DNA of 51,693 nucleotides from Thermodesulfovibrio sp. (GCA_026982355.1 JALSHG010000089.1:1-51693); one strand, 5' to 3'. Shown: positions 36,187-45,224, numbered from the stretch's first letter. Numbers and translations are program-made. Notes: generated by a model not told the origin, from the letters alone.

Positions 36187-37524
36187 TCAACCCATGGCGG
36201 GGGCTATGCCGCCCATGACATCCTCTTCGGTCTTTACGCTATTCCTGCCCGACTCCTTGGCAAGGTAAAGCGCCTCGTCCGCCCTCTCGAATATCGTCGT
36301 GGCGTCGTCATCGCTGCGGAAAGAACTGATGCCTATGCTGATGGTCACGGGAATCTTCCTGTTTTTATATGAAAACAGTGAATTGTTGATGAAGCTCCTG
36401 ACGTTTTCACCGACTTTTACAGCATCCTGCAGGGAGGTATGTGACAGGATAACGGCGAACTCTTCTCCGCCGTACCGGGCTATGAAGTCGTTTGTCCTCA
36501 GTCTTTCTTTCAACAGGGCGGCCAGTTTCCTGAGCGTCAGGTCTCCGACTTTGTGCCCGTAGGTGTCGTTTATCTTCTTGAAGTGATCTATATCGCAGAT
36601 CATGAGGGAACAGGGGACATTATGCCGCTGCGCCGCGGCCAGTGCCCTGACTATCTCCTCGTCATACGCCTTGCGGTTCTTGAGCCCGGTGAGCCTGTCG
36701 TGGAAAGACTCGTTCTCTATCTCCTCAGCCTTCTTTTTCAGCTCATCGGCTTCCTTTTTGATATCCGAGATTCTCCGGCCCATTTCCTGCAGGGTCTTTT
36801 CCGTCTCTTTGAGCCTGAGCAGGTCCTGTTCCCTCTTTTTTTCAATGCTCCTGTTGATGTTTTCTATCTTGTCAAGGACGGCTTTTCTGATATCGTTGAT
36901 GTCGGTGCCGGAGCTGAAGTCCTGCTCTATCATACTCATGTGCGCTGATATGTCTTTTTCAAACGCCCTGTCGGCGTTGAACTTCTCCTGGTGGGCGGAT
37001 AACTCGCCCGTCAGGCGTTTCTCGGTCTCCGAGAGATACTGTATGGTCTGGTGTATAAAGAGCTCGAGCTCTTTGTTTTTGTTTGAGATGGAATCGATAT
37101 ATTTTCTTACGATCCTTATCGATGCATTCAGCCAGACCGTCGAATCCTCAAGGAGGCTCTCGTCGTCGAACCGGTCTTTCAGGTCCCTGAATTTTTCATT
37201 CATAAATGAAGGGAGAAGCTCGGAGAGCTTGTCAAGCACACCGTCGGCTATTGTCCTGAGGGGTGAGAAATCCTTTCCTCCCCTGCATTCTTCCCGGGCC
37301 GGACGGGCCAGCATCTGTTTGACCGTATCCTTTGTGAACATCTTCTCGGCGATAAGCCTGGCATTGAGCTGCTTCTTGTTCTCACGGGAGAGCTGCTTGA
37401 GGATATCAAGCACCTCATCGGCGATTATGTAGATGTTCCTCTCCAGCCTGGACATTTCCGTATCCGCGGAACCGCTGTTGTCATGATGAATGTTCATCTC
37501 GCTTTTTCCGGAAACCCTGTTCAT
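36187..37524 (-). CDS. Diguanylate cyclase (GGDEF) with long helical N-terminal region
   Basis: The 445-residue protein makes cyclic di-GMP, judged by an intact GGDEF domain: HDRLTGLKNRKAYDEE, ICDIDHFKKINDTYGHKVGD and the active-site loop RYGGEEF (GGEEF at 352-356). The inhibitory I-site RTND lies five residues before it, so product feedback is expected. Residues 20-275 are helical and rich in charge, with a coiled coil near 215-270 (MGRRISDIKKEADELKKKAE), and no membrane segment; the input is unknown. An alternative ATG lies nine codons downstream. It is directly upstream of the che operon, on the same strand, linking cyclic di-GMP to motility control. Confidence 0.93.
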   Translation of the reverse strand: MNRVSGKSEMNIHHDNSGSADTEMSRLERNIYIIADEVLDILKQLSRENKKQLNARLIAEKMFTKDTVKQMLARPAREECRGGKDFSPLRTIADGVLDKLSELLPSFMNEKFRDLKDRFDDESLLEDSTVWLNASIRIVRKYIDSISNKNKELELFIHQTIQYLSETEKRLTGELSAHQEKFNADRAFEKDISAHMSMIEQDFSSGTDINDIRKAVLDKIENINRSIEKKREQDLLRLKETEKTLQEMGRRISDIKKEADELKKKAEEIENESFHDRLTGLKNRKAYDEEIVRALAAAQRHNVPCSLMICDIDHFKKINDTYGHKVGDLTLRKLAALLKERLRTNDFIARYGGEEFAVILSHTSLQDAVKVGENVRSFINNSLFSYKNRKIPVTISIGISSFRSDDDATTIFERADEALYLAKESGRNSVKTEEDVMGGIAPAMG

Positions 37525-37579
37525 GAAATCCGTTCAGAAGACATATGCCGCCACTGTTGTCATGCCGGCGTAGTGTTTG

Positions 37580-37668
37580 CCTTACAGCGGCATAAAACAC
37601 CGCTTGCGGGGCAGGGGAGTCCGGCGGTTTCCCGGCGGACTCCCCTGCACGTTCATGCAATATTAAGG
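37580..37668 (-). repeat. Family I inverted repeat, short copy
   Basis: The 89-bp copy from CCTTACAG (A end) to TATTAAGG (B end) has near-perfect inner arms GGCAGGGGAGTCCGGCGG and CGGCGGACTCCCCTGC around a TTTCC loop, the cleanest short version in the window. It lies between divergent diguanylate cyclase and glnS. Flanks TTTG and TATA do not match. Confidence 0.85.
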
Positions 37669-37794
37669 TATATTATCGGGAAGCAAGGGCGATTTCTTTA
37701 ATTCTGTGGAGAATTTGTGCGGCGTTCATGTAAAATTGTTTCATAATCCCGGACCCTCCCGGACCCGGAGGGAATGATGAAAGGAGATGCATAT

Positions 37795-39480
37795 ATGAGC
37801 GGAGACGCCTCGGAACACACATCAGACTTCATACGTCATATCATCAGGGAGGATATAAGGGCCGGCAGGAACAACGGGAGGGTTCACACTCGTTTCCCCC
37901 CCGAGCCGAACGGTTACCTGCATATCGGCCATGCAAAGTCCATCTGCCTGAATTTCGGCGTGGCCCGTGAATTCAACGGCCTCTGCAACCTGCGGTTTGA
38001 CGACACCAACCCGAGCAGGGAAGAGGCGGAGTACGTGGAGTCGATCAAGTCGGATGTCAGGTGGCTCGGGTTCGACTGGGGTGACAGGTTGTTCTTCGCA
38101 TCAGACTACTTTGAACAACTGTACCGCTACGCCGTCGAGCTGATAAAGGCCGGTATGGCGTATGTCTGCGACCTGAGCGCTGAAGAGATAAGGCAGTACA
38201 GGGGGACTCTGACCTCACCCGGCAGGGAAAGCCCGTACCGCAACCGGACGGTCGAAGAAAACCTCGATCTCTTTGAGCGCATGAGGGCCGGTGAGTTCGA
38301 GGACGGCGCCCGCACGCTCCGCGCAAAAATCGACATGACCTCGGGCAATATCAACATGCGGGACCCGGTTATTTACCGGATACAGCACACAACTCATCAC
38401 AGAACGGGCGACAGGTGGTGCATTTATCCCATGTACGACTTCGCACACTGCGTCTCGGACTCCATCGAGGGGATTACACACTCCCTCTGCACCCTCGAAT
38501 TTGAAGACCACCGCCCCCTGTATGACTGGTTCCTCGATAAGCTCGGAATATTCCATCCGCAGCAGATCGAGTTTGCGCGTCTGAATCTCAGCCATACGGT
38601 CATGAGCAAGAGAAAACTCCTGAAGCTCGTGGAAGAAGGCCATGTCAGGGGATGGGACGACCCGAGGATGCCCACAATATCCGGCCTGAGGAGGCGGGGC
38701 TTCACCCCTGCCTCGATAAGGAATTTCTGCGAGCGCATAGGCGTTGCCAGGAGGGACAGCGTGGTTGACATCGCCCTGCTCGAGCACTGCATCCGGGAGG
38801 ATTTAAACAGGACGGCGCCGAGGGTGATGGCCGTGCTGCGTCCGCTGAAACTCGTTATAATCAACTACCCGGAGGGGCAGGTGGAGGAGCTTGAGGCCGT
38901 GAACAATCCGGAAGACCCGGGCGCCGGGACAAGGAAGGTGCCTTTTTCACGCGTTTTATACATAGAGCGGGACGACTTCATGGAGGAGCCGCCGAAGAAG
39001 TTCTACCGCCTCTCACCGGGACGGGAGGTGAGGCTGCGGTATGCGTATTTCATTACATGCACTGATGTGGTAAGGGACGGACGCACGGGCGAGGTTACGG
39101 AAGTACACTGCACTTATGACCCCCGGACACGGGGCGGGGACTCCCCTGACGGCCGTAAGGTCAGGGCGACCCTCCACTGGGTGTCGGCCCCGCATGCAGT
39201 CGTCGCCGAGGTGCGGCTGTACAGCCATTTGTTTACAACCGCCGACCCGGGCGAGATCGGCGATGACCTCGGTGCGCATCTGAATCAGTATTCACTGGAG
39301 ATACTGCGGTCCTGCCGTGTTGAACCGTCCCTGGCGGAGGCCCCGCCGGGCGGCCGCTACCAGTTCGAGAGAGTCGGATATTTCTGTGTCGACCCCGACT
39401 CCGCGCCGGGAAGACCGGTGTTCAACAGGACGGTGACCCTGCGGGATACATGGGCCAGGATCCGGAACTCGCGGAAATAA
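37795..39480 (+). CDS. glnS: Glutaminyl-tRNA synthetase
   Basis: GlnRS charges tRNA(Gln) directly. The class I signatures are [15 protein letters not shown] (HIGH) and the KMSKS-equivalent TVMSKRKLL, with [29 protein letters not shown] and two C-terminal anticodon-binding barrels. Similarity to E. coli GlnRS is visible along the whole length (for example MRDPVIYRI and [17 protein letters not shown]). I start at ATG 37795 with AAAGGAG upstream, giving 561 residues against 554 in E. coli; an ATG seven codons earlier is possible. Bacterial GlnRS is thought to come from eukaryotes by transfer. It coexists here with gatB and tRNA-Gln. Confidence 0.96.
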   Translation: MSGDASEHTSDFIRHIIREDIRAGRNNGRVHTRFPPEPNGYLHIGHAKSICLNFGVAREFNGLCNLRFDDTNPSREEAEYVESIKSDVRWLGFDWGDRLFFASDYFEQLYRYAVELIKAGMAYVCDLSAEEIRQYRGTLTSPGRESPYRNRTVEENLDLFERMRAGEFEDGARTLRAKIDMTSGNINMRDPVIYRIQHTTHHRTGDRWCIYPMYDFAHCVSDSIEGITHSLCTLEFEDHRPLYDWFLDKLGIFHPQQIEFARLNLSHTVMSKRKLLKLVEEGHVRGWDDPRMPTISGLRRRGFTPASIRNFCERIGVARRDSVVDIALLEHCIREDLNRTAPRVMAVLRPLKLVIINYPEGQVEELEAVNNPEDPGAGTRKVPFSRVLYIERDDFMEEPPKKFYRLSPGREVRLRYAYFITCTDVVRDGRTGEVTEVHCTYDPRTRGGDSPDGRKVRATLHWVSAPHAVVAEVRLYSHLFTTADPGEIGDDLGAHLNQYSLEILRSCRVEPSLAEAPPGGRYQFERVGYFCVDPDSAPGRPVFNRTVTLRDTWARIRNSRK

Positions 39481-39508
39481 TTCATCACCCGGGCCATGGA
39501 GCGCCGCA

Positions 39509-39726
39509 TCATGCCTCAAGCACGTATATTCTCTCAGCGCCGCCTTGAAAAAGCTTCCCTTTTCAAAGCGCATAAGCCGTGAAGTCATCCATAAAAACAG
39601 GGCTTGCAGGAGAGGGATACCGATAAACACTATCGGTATCATCAGTAATACATACAGCATAATCTGTTCCGTGGAACCGCCCTTTATCCCCGCTGAAAGT
39701 GTCTCCAGCGCTTTCAGCTTGTCCAT
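39509..39726 (-). CDS. Small membrane protein, possibly frameshifted
   Basis: ATG 39726, with GGAG upstream, opens a frame MDKLKALETLSAGIKGGSTE followed by one or two membrane segments (IMLYVLLMIPIVFIGIPLLQ, then ALFLWMTSRLMRF). In this frame the reading continues antisense into glnS as far as 39292, which is unlikely to be natural. One base away, another frame would close at 39509-39511 with IYVLEA before the stop. I give that end and treat the gene as a short hypothetical or a frameshifted one. Confidence 0.35.
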
Positions 39727-39772
39727 GTCTTTTCTCCGAATCCTTTTTTTCTCAGCATGAAAAGATATATGA

Positions 39773-39967
39773 TTACGGCTGTCCGGTGGTAAGCACCAGG
39801 AGGACGAGCAACTTCCAGACAACCGCCTTGTATCCTGTAAGAAGCAGCGGCCCGGCTGTCACTACGGGTCTGAACAGGCCGAAGAACGAGATGATCGCAG
39901 AATATATGAGATAAACCAACAGTAGAATGATACCGGGAGAAAGCTTCGGAGACTTTTCAGCATTCAT
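39773..39967 (-). CDS. Small two-helix membrane protein, hypothetical
   Basis: A 64-residue frame starting MNAEKSPKLSPGIILLLVYL contains two hydrophobic stretches (GIILLLVYLIYSAIISFFGL and VVWKLLVLLVLTT) with a Pro/Gly turn between. It is on the same strand as, and 46 bases upstream of, the other small membrane ORF. No family recognised. The ribosome-binding site is not obvious. Confidence 0.4.
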   Translation of the reverse strand: MNAEKSPKLSPGIILLLVYLIYSAIISFFGLFRPVVTAGPLLLTGYKAVVWKLLVLLVLTTGQP

Positions 39968-40045
39968 AAGAAAATTTTATCACCTCTTTGCGCCGATGTG
40001 TGCCCAAACAATATTACGGAGTATTCTTCTTGAATCTTGAATTTA

Positions 40046-40100
40046 TCTTACGGCGGCGTAAAACCACCGGACTCCCCTGCCCGTTTAAGCAACATTAAGG
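40046..40100 (-). repeat. Family I inverted repeat, internally deleted copy
   Basis: The 55-bp copy from TCTTACGG (A end) to CATTAAGG (B end) keeps only one inner arm (CCGGACTCCCCTGCC). It lies between the divergent small membrane ORF and the RelA/SpoT-like gene, close to another half copy. Confidence 0.7.
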
Positions 40101-40149
40101 TAAACCGTTTTTGTTATACTATAACCCGTATTGATAAAACGGCGCGGGG

Positions 40150-40188
40150 AAGCCTGCGCTGCTGCCGTATTTTCATGCAACTGTAAGG
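40150..40188 (+). repeat. Family I repeat, half copy (A end)
   Basis: AGCCTGCGCTGCTGCCGTAT followed by TTTCATGCAACTGTAAGG retains the A end, 16 bases before the start codon of the RelA/SpoT-like gene. The UAAGG at its end is the only ribosome-binding-like sequence before that start. Confidence 0.6.
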
Positions 40189-40204
40189 TTGAAATGTAAA
40201 TGTA

Positions 40205-41728
40205 ATGGAAGGCGTAACGGACGGGATTAAAGACATAACATCGGGCCAGGAGCTTCATCATGAGATTTTCGGTTCCGTGCTGGACAGGACCGAAATGACC
40301 CCTTACCTGTTGTTGAGGGCGGGGGATTATGAAACCGCTCTCGGACAGGCTACAAAAATGATGGGCAACCGGGGGTTTGATACTGTTGAAGATGAATTGC
40401 ACGAGAGCGAGAAAAAACGGGCGCTGAAGTATGTTGAACAGGCATACCGTTATTTTCTTTATTCCATGTTCCCTTTTGTAAAAAAACAGCTTGAGGCCCT
40501 TTTGCCGTTGAATTCCGGAAACGCCCCCCTTTACCGGGATTGTCTCCGGAAGATCGGGGAAATAGAATCCACCCTGCATACACCCGAGTTCAGAAATATA
40601 GTATCCGATGATCCGCGTCATCTCTTCCTTCTGGCCTCCTCGAGAAAGTACCCGCGTGTGTTTTACGGCTACAGGGGAGGCGTCGATATGGACGTGCCGC
40701 GCCTGTGGCAGCAGATGGCCTGTTCGCTTCTGAAGATGGCCCACCTGATCAAGTCGATTGAAGAAGACAGCCAGGATATAAACGACTATGCCCAACTGGG
40801 GATGTTTCTGGAAGAGCAGGGACAAAGCCTGGAGGACTTATATAATTATGACTGGCAGCATCCGGAACTCATCCCTGAAAACGAGGCCGCCCAAAGGGCC
40901 TTTGTCAAGATTTCCACTTTTTTCCTCAAGCTCCGCGAATCGCTCAGGTTTGATCATGAAAAGGGATGCCTCGTGTTCAACAGCGGAGACGGCGTCGAGG
41001 TTGATATTGCGGATATCAAGTCCAGGCTGAAGAGCCCTGAGAGCATGTTTACCAAGCTGGGCAAGGATGTGCATGGAGAGGCCCATAATATCAGGGACAT
41101 ACTTGCCATCACATTCATTCTGAAGAGCAGAGATGATACACTTAAGCTTTTCCATGCACTTCAGAAAAGGGGCGTCATACTCCAGGAAAACACCATATCC
41201 CATTCCATAACCCAGACACTGTTCGACAGCCCGGAGAGCATGATTGAAGCGGTAAGGAGACTGATGATAAGCCTCTGCCGGAGCGAGGGCAAGGATATTG
41301 TGCCTGATGACAAAGAGCTGCTTGCCAATGCGAGAAGCTTCTACAACGCCCTTGGCGCCAACACGGCAAAAAACCCGTATTCTTCCTCGGGACATAAGAA
41401 GTTTCAGTGCAAGATAAATTTCTGCGTGCCTGTTCACCGCAAGGCCGGAAGCAACGAGATACTGATACCGGGCACACCGGACTACATGAACAGGCATCAT
41501 ATCGATAAAAAAACGGAACAGCACACACTGGCACTGGAGCTGCGCATATCGGACGAGGAAAGCTGGCGCAGGTCCGAACACGGGGGTGATTCCCATCATG
41601 ATGCGTACAAGTTCCGCCAGTTGATTGCTGTTATGAACAGGGTGTTTAAAGGTGTTTTTTATTTTCCGGAGGAGAGATTTGCACGGTTAAGGGAAGACCA
41701 GAGAAGACTTTTCCCCGGCGTTGCATAA
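40205..41728 (+). CDS. Uncharacterised protein with RelA/SpoT-like nucleotidyltransferase motifs
   Basis: I do not recognise this 507-residue protein with certainty (it may belong to an uncharacterised family such as TIGR04552, from memory). Residues 1-250 look helical. From 270 the motifs follow RelA/SpoT synthetase order: SRLKSPESMFTKL (compare the R-x-K-S-x-x-S-x-x-x-K ATP loop), NIRDILAITFIL with D298 at the metal-aspartate position, GHKKFQCKINF in place of the GYxSLH region, then LALELRI (E445) and SEHGGDSHHDAYKF resembling the end of the synthetase domain. Insertions of about 55 and 33 residues separate these. No HD hydrolase or TGS domain is seen. Its final residues and stop lie in a family I repeat. 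ubiD follows on the same strand. Confidence 0.6.
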   Translation: MEGVTDGIKDITSGQELHHEIFGSVLDRTEMTPYLLLRAGDYETALGQATKMMGNRGFDTVEDELHESEKKRALKYVEQAYRYFLYSMFPFVKKQLEALLPLNSGNAPLYRDCLRKIGEIESTLHTPEFRNIVSDDPRHLFLLASSRKYPRVFYGYRGGVDMDVPRLWQQMACSLLKMAHLIKSIEEDSQDINDYAQLGMFLEEQGQSLEDLYNYDWQHPELIPENEAAQRAFVKISTFFLKLRESLRFDHEKGCLVFNSGDGVEVDIADIKSRLKSPESMFTKLGKDVHGEAHNIRDILAITFILKSRDDTLKLFHALQKRGVILQENTISHSITQTLFDSPESMIEAVRRLMISLCRSEGKDIVPDDKELLANARSFYNALGANTAKNPYSSSGHKKFQCKINFCVPVHRKAGSNEILIPGTPDYMNRHHIDKKTEQHTLALELRISDEESWRRSEHGGDSHHDAYKFRQLIAVMNRVFKGVFYFPEERFARLREDQRRLFPGVA

Positions 41729-41758
41729 ACCGGCGATGTTTTTATGCAACTGTAAGGT
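41720..41758 (+). repeat. Family I repeat, internally deleted copy supplying a stop codon
   Basis: GTTGCATAAACCGGCGATG followed by TTTTTATGCAACTGTAAGG keeps the outer stem of the element. The TAA inside GCATAA is the stop codon of the RelA/SpoT-like gene. The A end faces ubiD, which has its own AAGGAG site. Confidence 0.7.
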
Positions 41759-41779
41759 AAACAAAAGGAGAATGCAACC

Positions 41780-43552
41780 ATGGATCAGGTTAAAGACCTG
41801 CAGGGTTTTATCGAGATGCTCAGGAAGGAAAACGAACTGCTCCTTGTCGAGACACAGGTGGACCCCTTCCTGGAGATCGCCGAGATACACAGGAGGGTCA
41901 TAGAAAGGGGCGGGCCTGCGCTTTTCTTTAAGAATGTCAGGGGCAGCCGATTCCCGGTTGTGACAAATCTCTTCGGCACGGAGCGCAGGATGGAACTCGC
42001 CTTCGGCAGGCGGCCCGTGCAATTCGTCAGTGAGATAGTGAAACTCGCGGAAAATATCTTTCCGCTGGACATAAGAAAACTCTGGAACGCGAGAAACATC
42101 TTCCTCCAGGGACTGAAGATCGGGCTCAGGAAGGTAAAGGATGCTCCCATCCTGCATAACAGGCAGAGCCCTCCCCGTTTATCGGAGCTCCCGATGCTGA
42201 CCTCCTGGCATACTGACGGAGGGCCTTTTATTACGCTGCCGCTTGTCTACACCGAACACCCTGAAGGCAGGGGGCACAATCTGGGAATGTACAGGATACA
42301 GAGGCATGACGACTGCACCACCGGTATCCACTGGCAGATACACAAAGGCGGGGGCTATCACTATGATGTTGCAGAGAAAAAGGGGCGGCCCCTCCCGGTC
42401 AGCCTGTTCATCGGCGGCCCGCCGGCGCTGATACTTTCGGCAATAGCGCCTGTGCCGGAGGACGTCCCGGAGCTCATACTGGCCTCGCTGCTGTTGGGAA
42501 AACGGCTGGAGATGGTTGATGACCCTCTCGGCGGGCATGCCCTGGTCGCCGATGTGGAGTTTGCCCTGAAAGGGGAAGTGCCTCCGTTTATCAGGAGACC
42601 GGAAGGCCCGTTCGGAGACCATTTCGGTTACAATTCGTTAAAACACGACTATCCCGTATTCAATGTCCACAGGATGTATTACCGCAGGAATGCAGTTTAT
42701 CCGGCCACCGTGGTCGGCAGGCCCCGGCAGGAGGACTACTACATCGGTGATTATCTGCAGGATCTGCTGTCGCCGCTTTTTCCGCTTGTCATGAAGGGAG
42801 TAAGACAGTTGAAGACATTCGGCGACACCGGCTTTCATCCCCTTGCCGCAGCCAGGGTGTACAACCGCTATCCCAGGGAGGCCTTTGCATCCGCAATGAG
42901 AATTCTCGGGGAAGGACAGTTGTCACTGACAAAATTCCTGATAATCACAGACGGGGATATTGATGTGTCGGATTTTCCAAGGCTGTGGACCCATGTCCTG
43001 GAGCGTGTCAACTGGCAGACCGACCTGTTTGTCTTTGACAATGTCTCACAGGACACCCTTGACTATACGGGGCCCGGGGTGAACAGGGGCTCAAAGGCGG
43101 TGCTCATGGGGCTGGGAAAAGAGCCCCTGAGAAAATTACCCGGGGAATTCAGGGGCCGGTTGCCGGACGGATGCGACAGACCCGTGGCATTCCTGCCGGG
43201 CACCCTTGTAATTGAAGGGAAGCCGTACGGCTCCGCTCCCGGCCTCGGCAGGAAAATAGCCAGGGACGGCGGATTGTCGGCATGGCCTGTGATCGTGCTT
43301 GTTGACGACAGCAGGGCTGCAACTCTTAACCTGAAGGAATTTCTCTGGACTTTTTTCACGCGTTTCGAACCGGCCGGCGACATCCATGGAAACAGGCCGC
43401 GGACACTCCGCTTCCATACGCGCCTGCGCGAGCCCGTGGTGTTTGATTGCCGCATGAAACCGTGGTATCCGCCCGTGCTTGAAGTGGACGAAAAGACCAG
43501 GAAGGCGGTGGATGAGAAAATAGGAGACATATTACCCGCGCAATGGCGCTGA
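41780..43552 (+). CDS. UbiD-family decarboxylase
   Basis: UbiD enzymes decarboxylate aromatic or unsaturated acids with prenylated FMN and Mn. The 590-residue protein shows the cofactor-binding stretch HNLGMYRIQRHDD, the active-site RRPEGPFGDHFGY containing the conserved glutamate, and ATVVGRPRQEDYYIG. Its length, well above E. coli UbiD (497), resembles the longer forms used in futalosine-type menaquinone synthesis; either that or quinone/aromatic decarboxylation is plausible. AAGGAG precedes the ATG. No ubiX-like flavin prenyltransferase is adjacent. The downstream membrane ORF starts twelve bases after the stop. Confidence 0.9.
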   Translation: MDQVKDLQGFIEMLRKENELLLVETQVDPFLEIAEIHRRVIERGGPALFFKNVRGSRFPVVTNLFGTERRMELAFGRRPVQFVSEIVKLAENIFPLDIRKLWNARNIFLQGLKIGLRKVKDAPILHNRQSPPRLSELPMLTSWHTDGGPFITLPLVYTEHPEGRGHNLGMYRIQRHDDCTTGIHWQIHKGGGYHYDVAEKKGRPLPVSLFIGGPPALILSAIAPVPEDVPELILASLLLGKRLEMVDDPLGGHALVADVEFALKGEVPPFIRRPEGPFGDHFGYNSLKHDYPVFNVHRMYYRRNAVYPATVVGRPRQEDYYIGDYLQDLLSPLFPLVMKGVRQLKTFGDTGFHPLAAARVYNRYPREAFASAMRILGEGQLSLTKFLIITDGDIDVSDFPRLWTHVLERVNWQTDLFVFDNVSQDTLDYTGPGVNRGSKAVLMGLGKEPLRKLPGEFRGRLPDGCDRPVAFLPGTLVIEGKPYGSAPGLGRKIARDGGLSAWPVIVLVDDSRAATLNLKEFLWTFFTRFEPAGDIHGNRPRTLRFHTRLREPVVFDCRMKPWYPPVLEVDEKTRKAVDEKIGDILPAQWR

Positions 43553-43564
43553 CCCCGGAGCCGT

Positions 43565-43960
43565 ATGATGAAAAAACCCCCGCATACGGTTTCAAGGTCC
43601 ACTGTTTACTGGTTTTTTCTGCTCGGCCTCCTGTCGGCCGTGGCCTTCAGGATTATTATAGTCTTTCAGCACATTGAACCTTCATGGGTAAGACCGGTAT
43701 GGTATGCGGGTGTCCTGGGATACCTGGTTTTCTTTCTTTACAGGTATTCCATTTCACGCAAAAGGAAAATGGCCATAAAGGAGTACGAACTGATAGAAAA
43801 GGTGAGGGCCAATGCCTGTCTTTCGCCGGAGGACAGGGAGGTGGTTACATATCTTCTGTCATCAATCGAAAAGTCCATGGAAGATGTCAATTACTATATA
43901 ATATTCATGCTCTCTATACTGGCGATAATTGCGGATATCGTCCTGAGTTTTATCCCTTGA
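43565..43960 (+). CDS. Small membrane protein of unknown function
   Basis: The 131-residue protein has two hydrophobic helices near the N-terminus (VYWFFLLGLLSAVAFRIIIV and PVWYAGVLGYLVFFLYRY), a basic then acidic amphipathic middle (SRKRKMAIKEYELIEKVRAN), and a C-terminal helix (YYIIFMLSILAIIADIVLSF). It follows ubiD by twelve bases and is probably co-transcribed. No family recognised; a role in a membrane-associated decarboxylase system is only a positional guess. ATG is doubled (ATGATG), so the start may be one codon later. Confidence 0.75.
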   Translation: MMKKPPHTVSRSTVYWFFLLGLLSAVAFRIIIVFQHIEPSWVRPVWYAGVLGYLVFFLYRYSISRKRKMAIKEYELIEKVRANACLSPEDREVVTYLLSSIEKSMEDVNYYIIFMLSILAIIADIVLSFIP

Positions 43961-43977
43961 TGTTGCATAAACCTTAA

Positions 43978-44060
43978 CCTTAATGCCGGCATAAGCCGGC
44001 AGGGGAGTCCGCCGGGGGAGCCGGTTCAGAGTCCGGGCAATAGTTTTATGCAACGGCAGG
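43978..44060 (+). repeat. Family I inverted repeat, short degenerate copy
   Basis: The copy from CCTTAATG (B end) to CAACGGCAGG (worn A end) spans 83 bp, with inner arms CCGGCAGGGGAGTCC and GGTTCAGAGTCCGG. A fragment of another end, TGTTGCATAAACCTTAA, directly precedes it, suggesting nested insertion. Confidence 0.7.
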
Positions 44061-44099
44061 TTATGTAACAGTTGGATGTTTGTGCAAGGAGGATTTGCA

Positions 44100-44570
44100 G
44101 TGCGCAGGAGTAAAAAGGAAATAAAAAACAAGTCGATAATTCTTAAGTTGCTGCATACCTGCCATGTGGGCAGGCTGGGGACCGTCGGCAGGGACGGCTA
44201 TCCGATGGTAAAGCCGCTTAATTTTGTATACGATGAAGGCAGGATATATTTCCATACGGCACTGGAAGGCGAAAAAATCGACGATATAAAGAGAGACAAC
44301 CGGGTATGTTTTGAAACAGACCTGCCCCTGACGTACGTAAGGGCGAAGAATCAGCCATGTGAGGCTGAATATCTCTACAGGAGTATAATCATAAAGGGCA
44401 GGGCGCATATTATCGAGGACCGTGCCGAGAAGTTGTTCGCCCTGAAGCGCCTCATGGAGAAATACCAGCCTGAAGGGGACTATGGTGAAATTCCGGAAGA
44501 AAAGCTGAGGATAACAGGTGTGGTCAGGATCGATATTGAAGAGATGACCGGCAAGGAAGATCTGGGCTGA
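44100..44570 (+). CDS. Pyridoxamine 5'-phosphate oxidase-like flavin-binding protein
   Basis: This 156-residue protein belongs to the PPOX/NimA-like split-barrel group that binds FMN or F420. Visible markers are HTCHVGRLGTVGRDGYPMVKP, IYFHTALEGEKIDDIKRDN and RVCFETD, followed by SIIIKGRAHIIED and the C-terminal RITGVVRIDIEEMTGKE. The substrate is unknown; many such proteins are redox or stress related. I choose a GTG start at 44100 because AAGGAGG lies seven bases upstream; the longer ATG frame at 44076 would include that site. Confidence 0.87.
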   Translation: MRRSKKEIKNKSIILKLLHTCHVGRLGTVGRDGYPMVKPLNFVYDEGRIYFHTALEGEKIDDIKRDNRVCFETDLPLTYVRAKNQPCEAEYLYRSIIIKGRAHIIEDRAEKLFALKRLMEKYQPEGDYGEIPEEKLRITGVVRIDIEEMTGKEDLG

Positions 44571-44680
44571 GCCTCATGCCGCATGAACCGGCAGGGGAGC
44601 CTTGCCCGGTTCAGAGTTCCTCCGCCGGTATTTTCACCGTAATGTTGCATAAACGGGCGGTATTTTACGCCGCTGCAAGG
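44571..44680 (+). repeat. Composite family I repeat between convergent genes
   Basis: About 110 bp hold a degenerate copy (CCGGCAGGGGAGCCTTGCC) joined to a second outer stem (AATGTTGCATAAACGGGCGG to CGCTGCAAGG). The right end lies one base from the DUF502 gene stop codon. The two converging genes have no other recognisable terminator here, so the hairpin might act as one. Confidence 0.65.
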
Positions 44681-44681
44681 T

Positions 44682-45224
44682 TTACTTTGCCGTAACTCCT
44701 CCTGATACGATAAATGCCATTATATCGCCGCTTTCCGCGGTCAGTGGGGTGACCTGCTCTTTGGGCACGACTATGAGGTTCCCTGCAAAGTTGTAGGACT
44801 GGGGAAGATACACGGCGACACTGTCCGCCAGTCCTATATTCTCCAGGCTTTCGCGTGTTACAAATCCTATGGCCTGGATGTTGCTCTCCGGGGAAAGCGT
44901 GACCAGCACGGGTTTGTCGAAACTCTTTTTGTCGCCCACAAATGCGCCTATCAAATCCTTGACGGATGTATAGATCATCTTCACAAGCGGCAGCTTTGAA
45001 AATATCTTTTCGACAAGACGCACCAGCCAGCTTGTTATGAAGTTTGACGATATGAATCCCACCAGGGTTATGGTCAGTATGGTGACCAGAAACCCCAGCC
45101 CCGGCATCCCGAATCTGAAAATAGAGTCGATCTTCGTGAACACGGCGTAAACAACGTAAATTGTGGCCACCAGTGGAATCAATACCAGCAGCCCTTCAAG
45201 GAAATACCTGGTAAGTCTTTTCAT
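44682..45224 (-). CDS. DUF502-family membrane protein
   Basis: The 180-residue protein has two N-terminal membrane helices (FLEGLLVLIPLVATIYVVYA and GLGFLVTILTITLVGFISS) and a cytosolic or periplasmic beta-rich domain with LPLVKMIYTSVKDLIGAF and VFVPQSYNFAGNLIVVPKE-like family motifs (here VYLPQSYNFAGNLIVV). The DUF502 family is widespread and of unknown function. AGGGGG precedes ATG 45224, which I prefer over the ATG five codons upstream. It is monocistronic. Confidence 0.9.
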   Translation of the reverse strand: MKRLTRYFLEGLLVLIPLVATIYVVYAVFTKIDSIFRFGMPGLGFLVTILTITLVGFISSNFITSWLVRLVEKIFSKLPLVKMIYTSVKDLIGAFVGDKKSFDKPVLVTLSPESNIQAIGFVTRESLENIGLADSVAVYLPQSYNFAGNLIVVPKEQVTPLTAESGDIMAFIVSGGVTAK

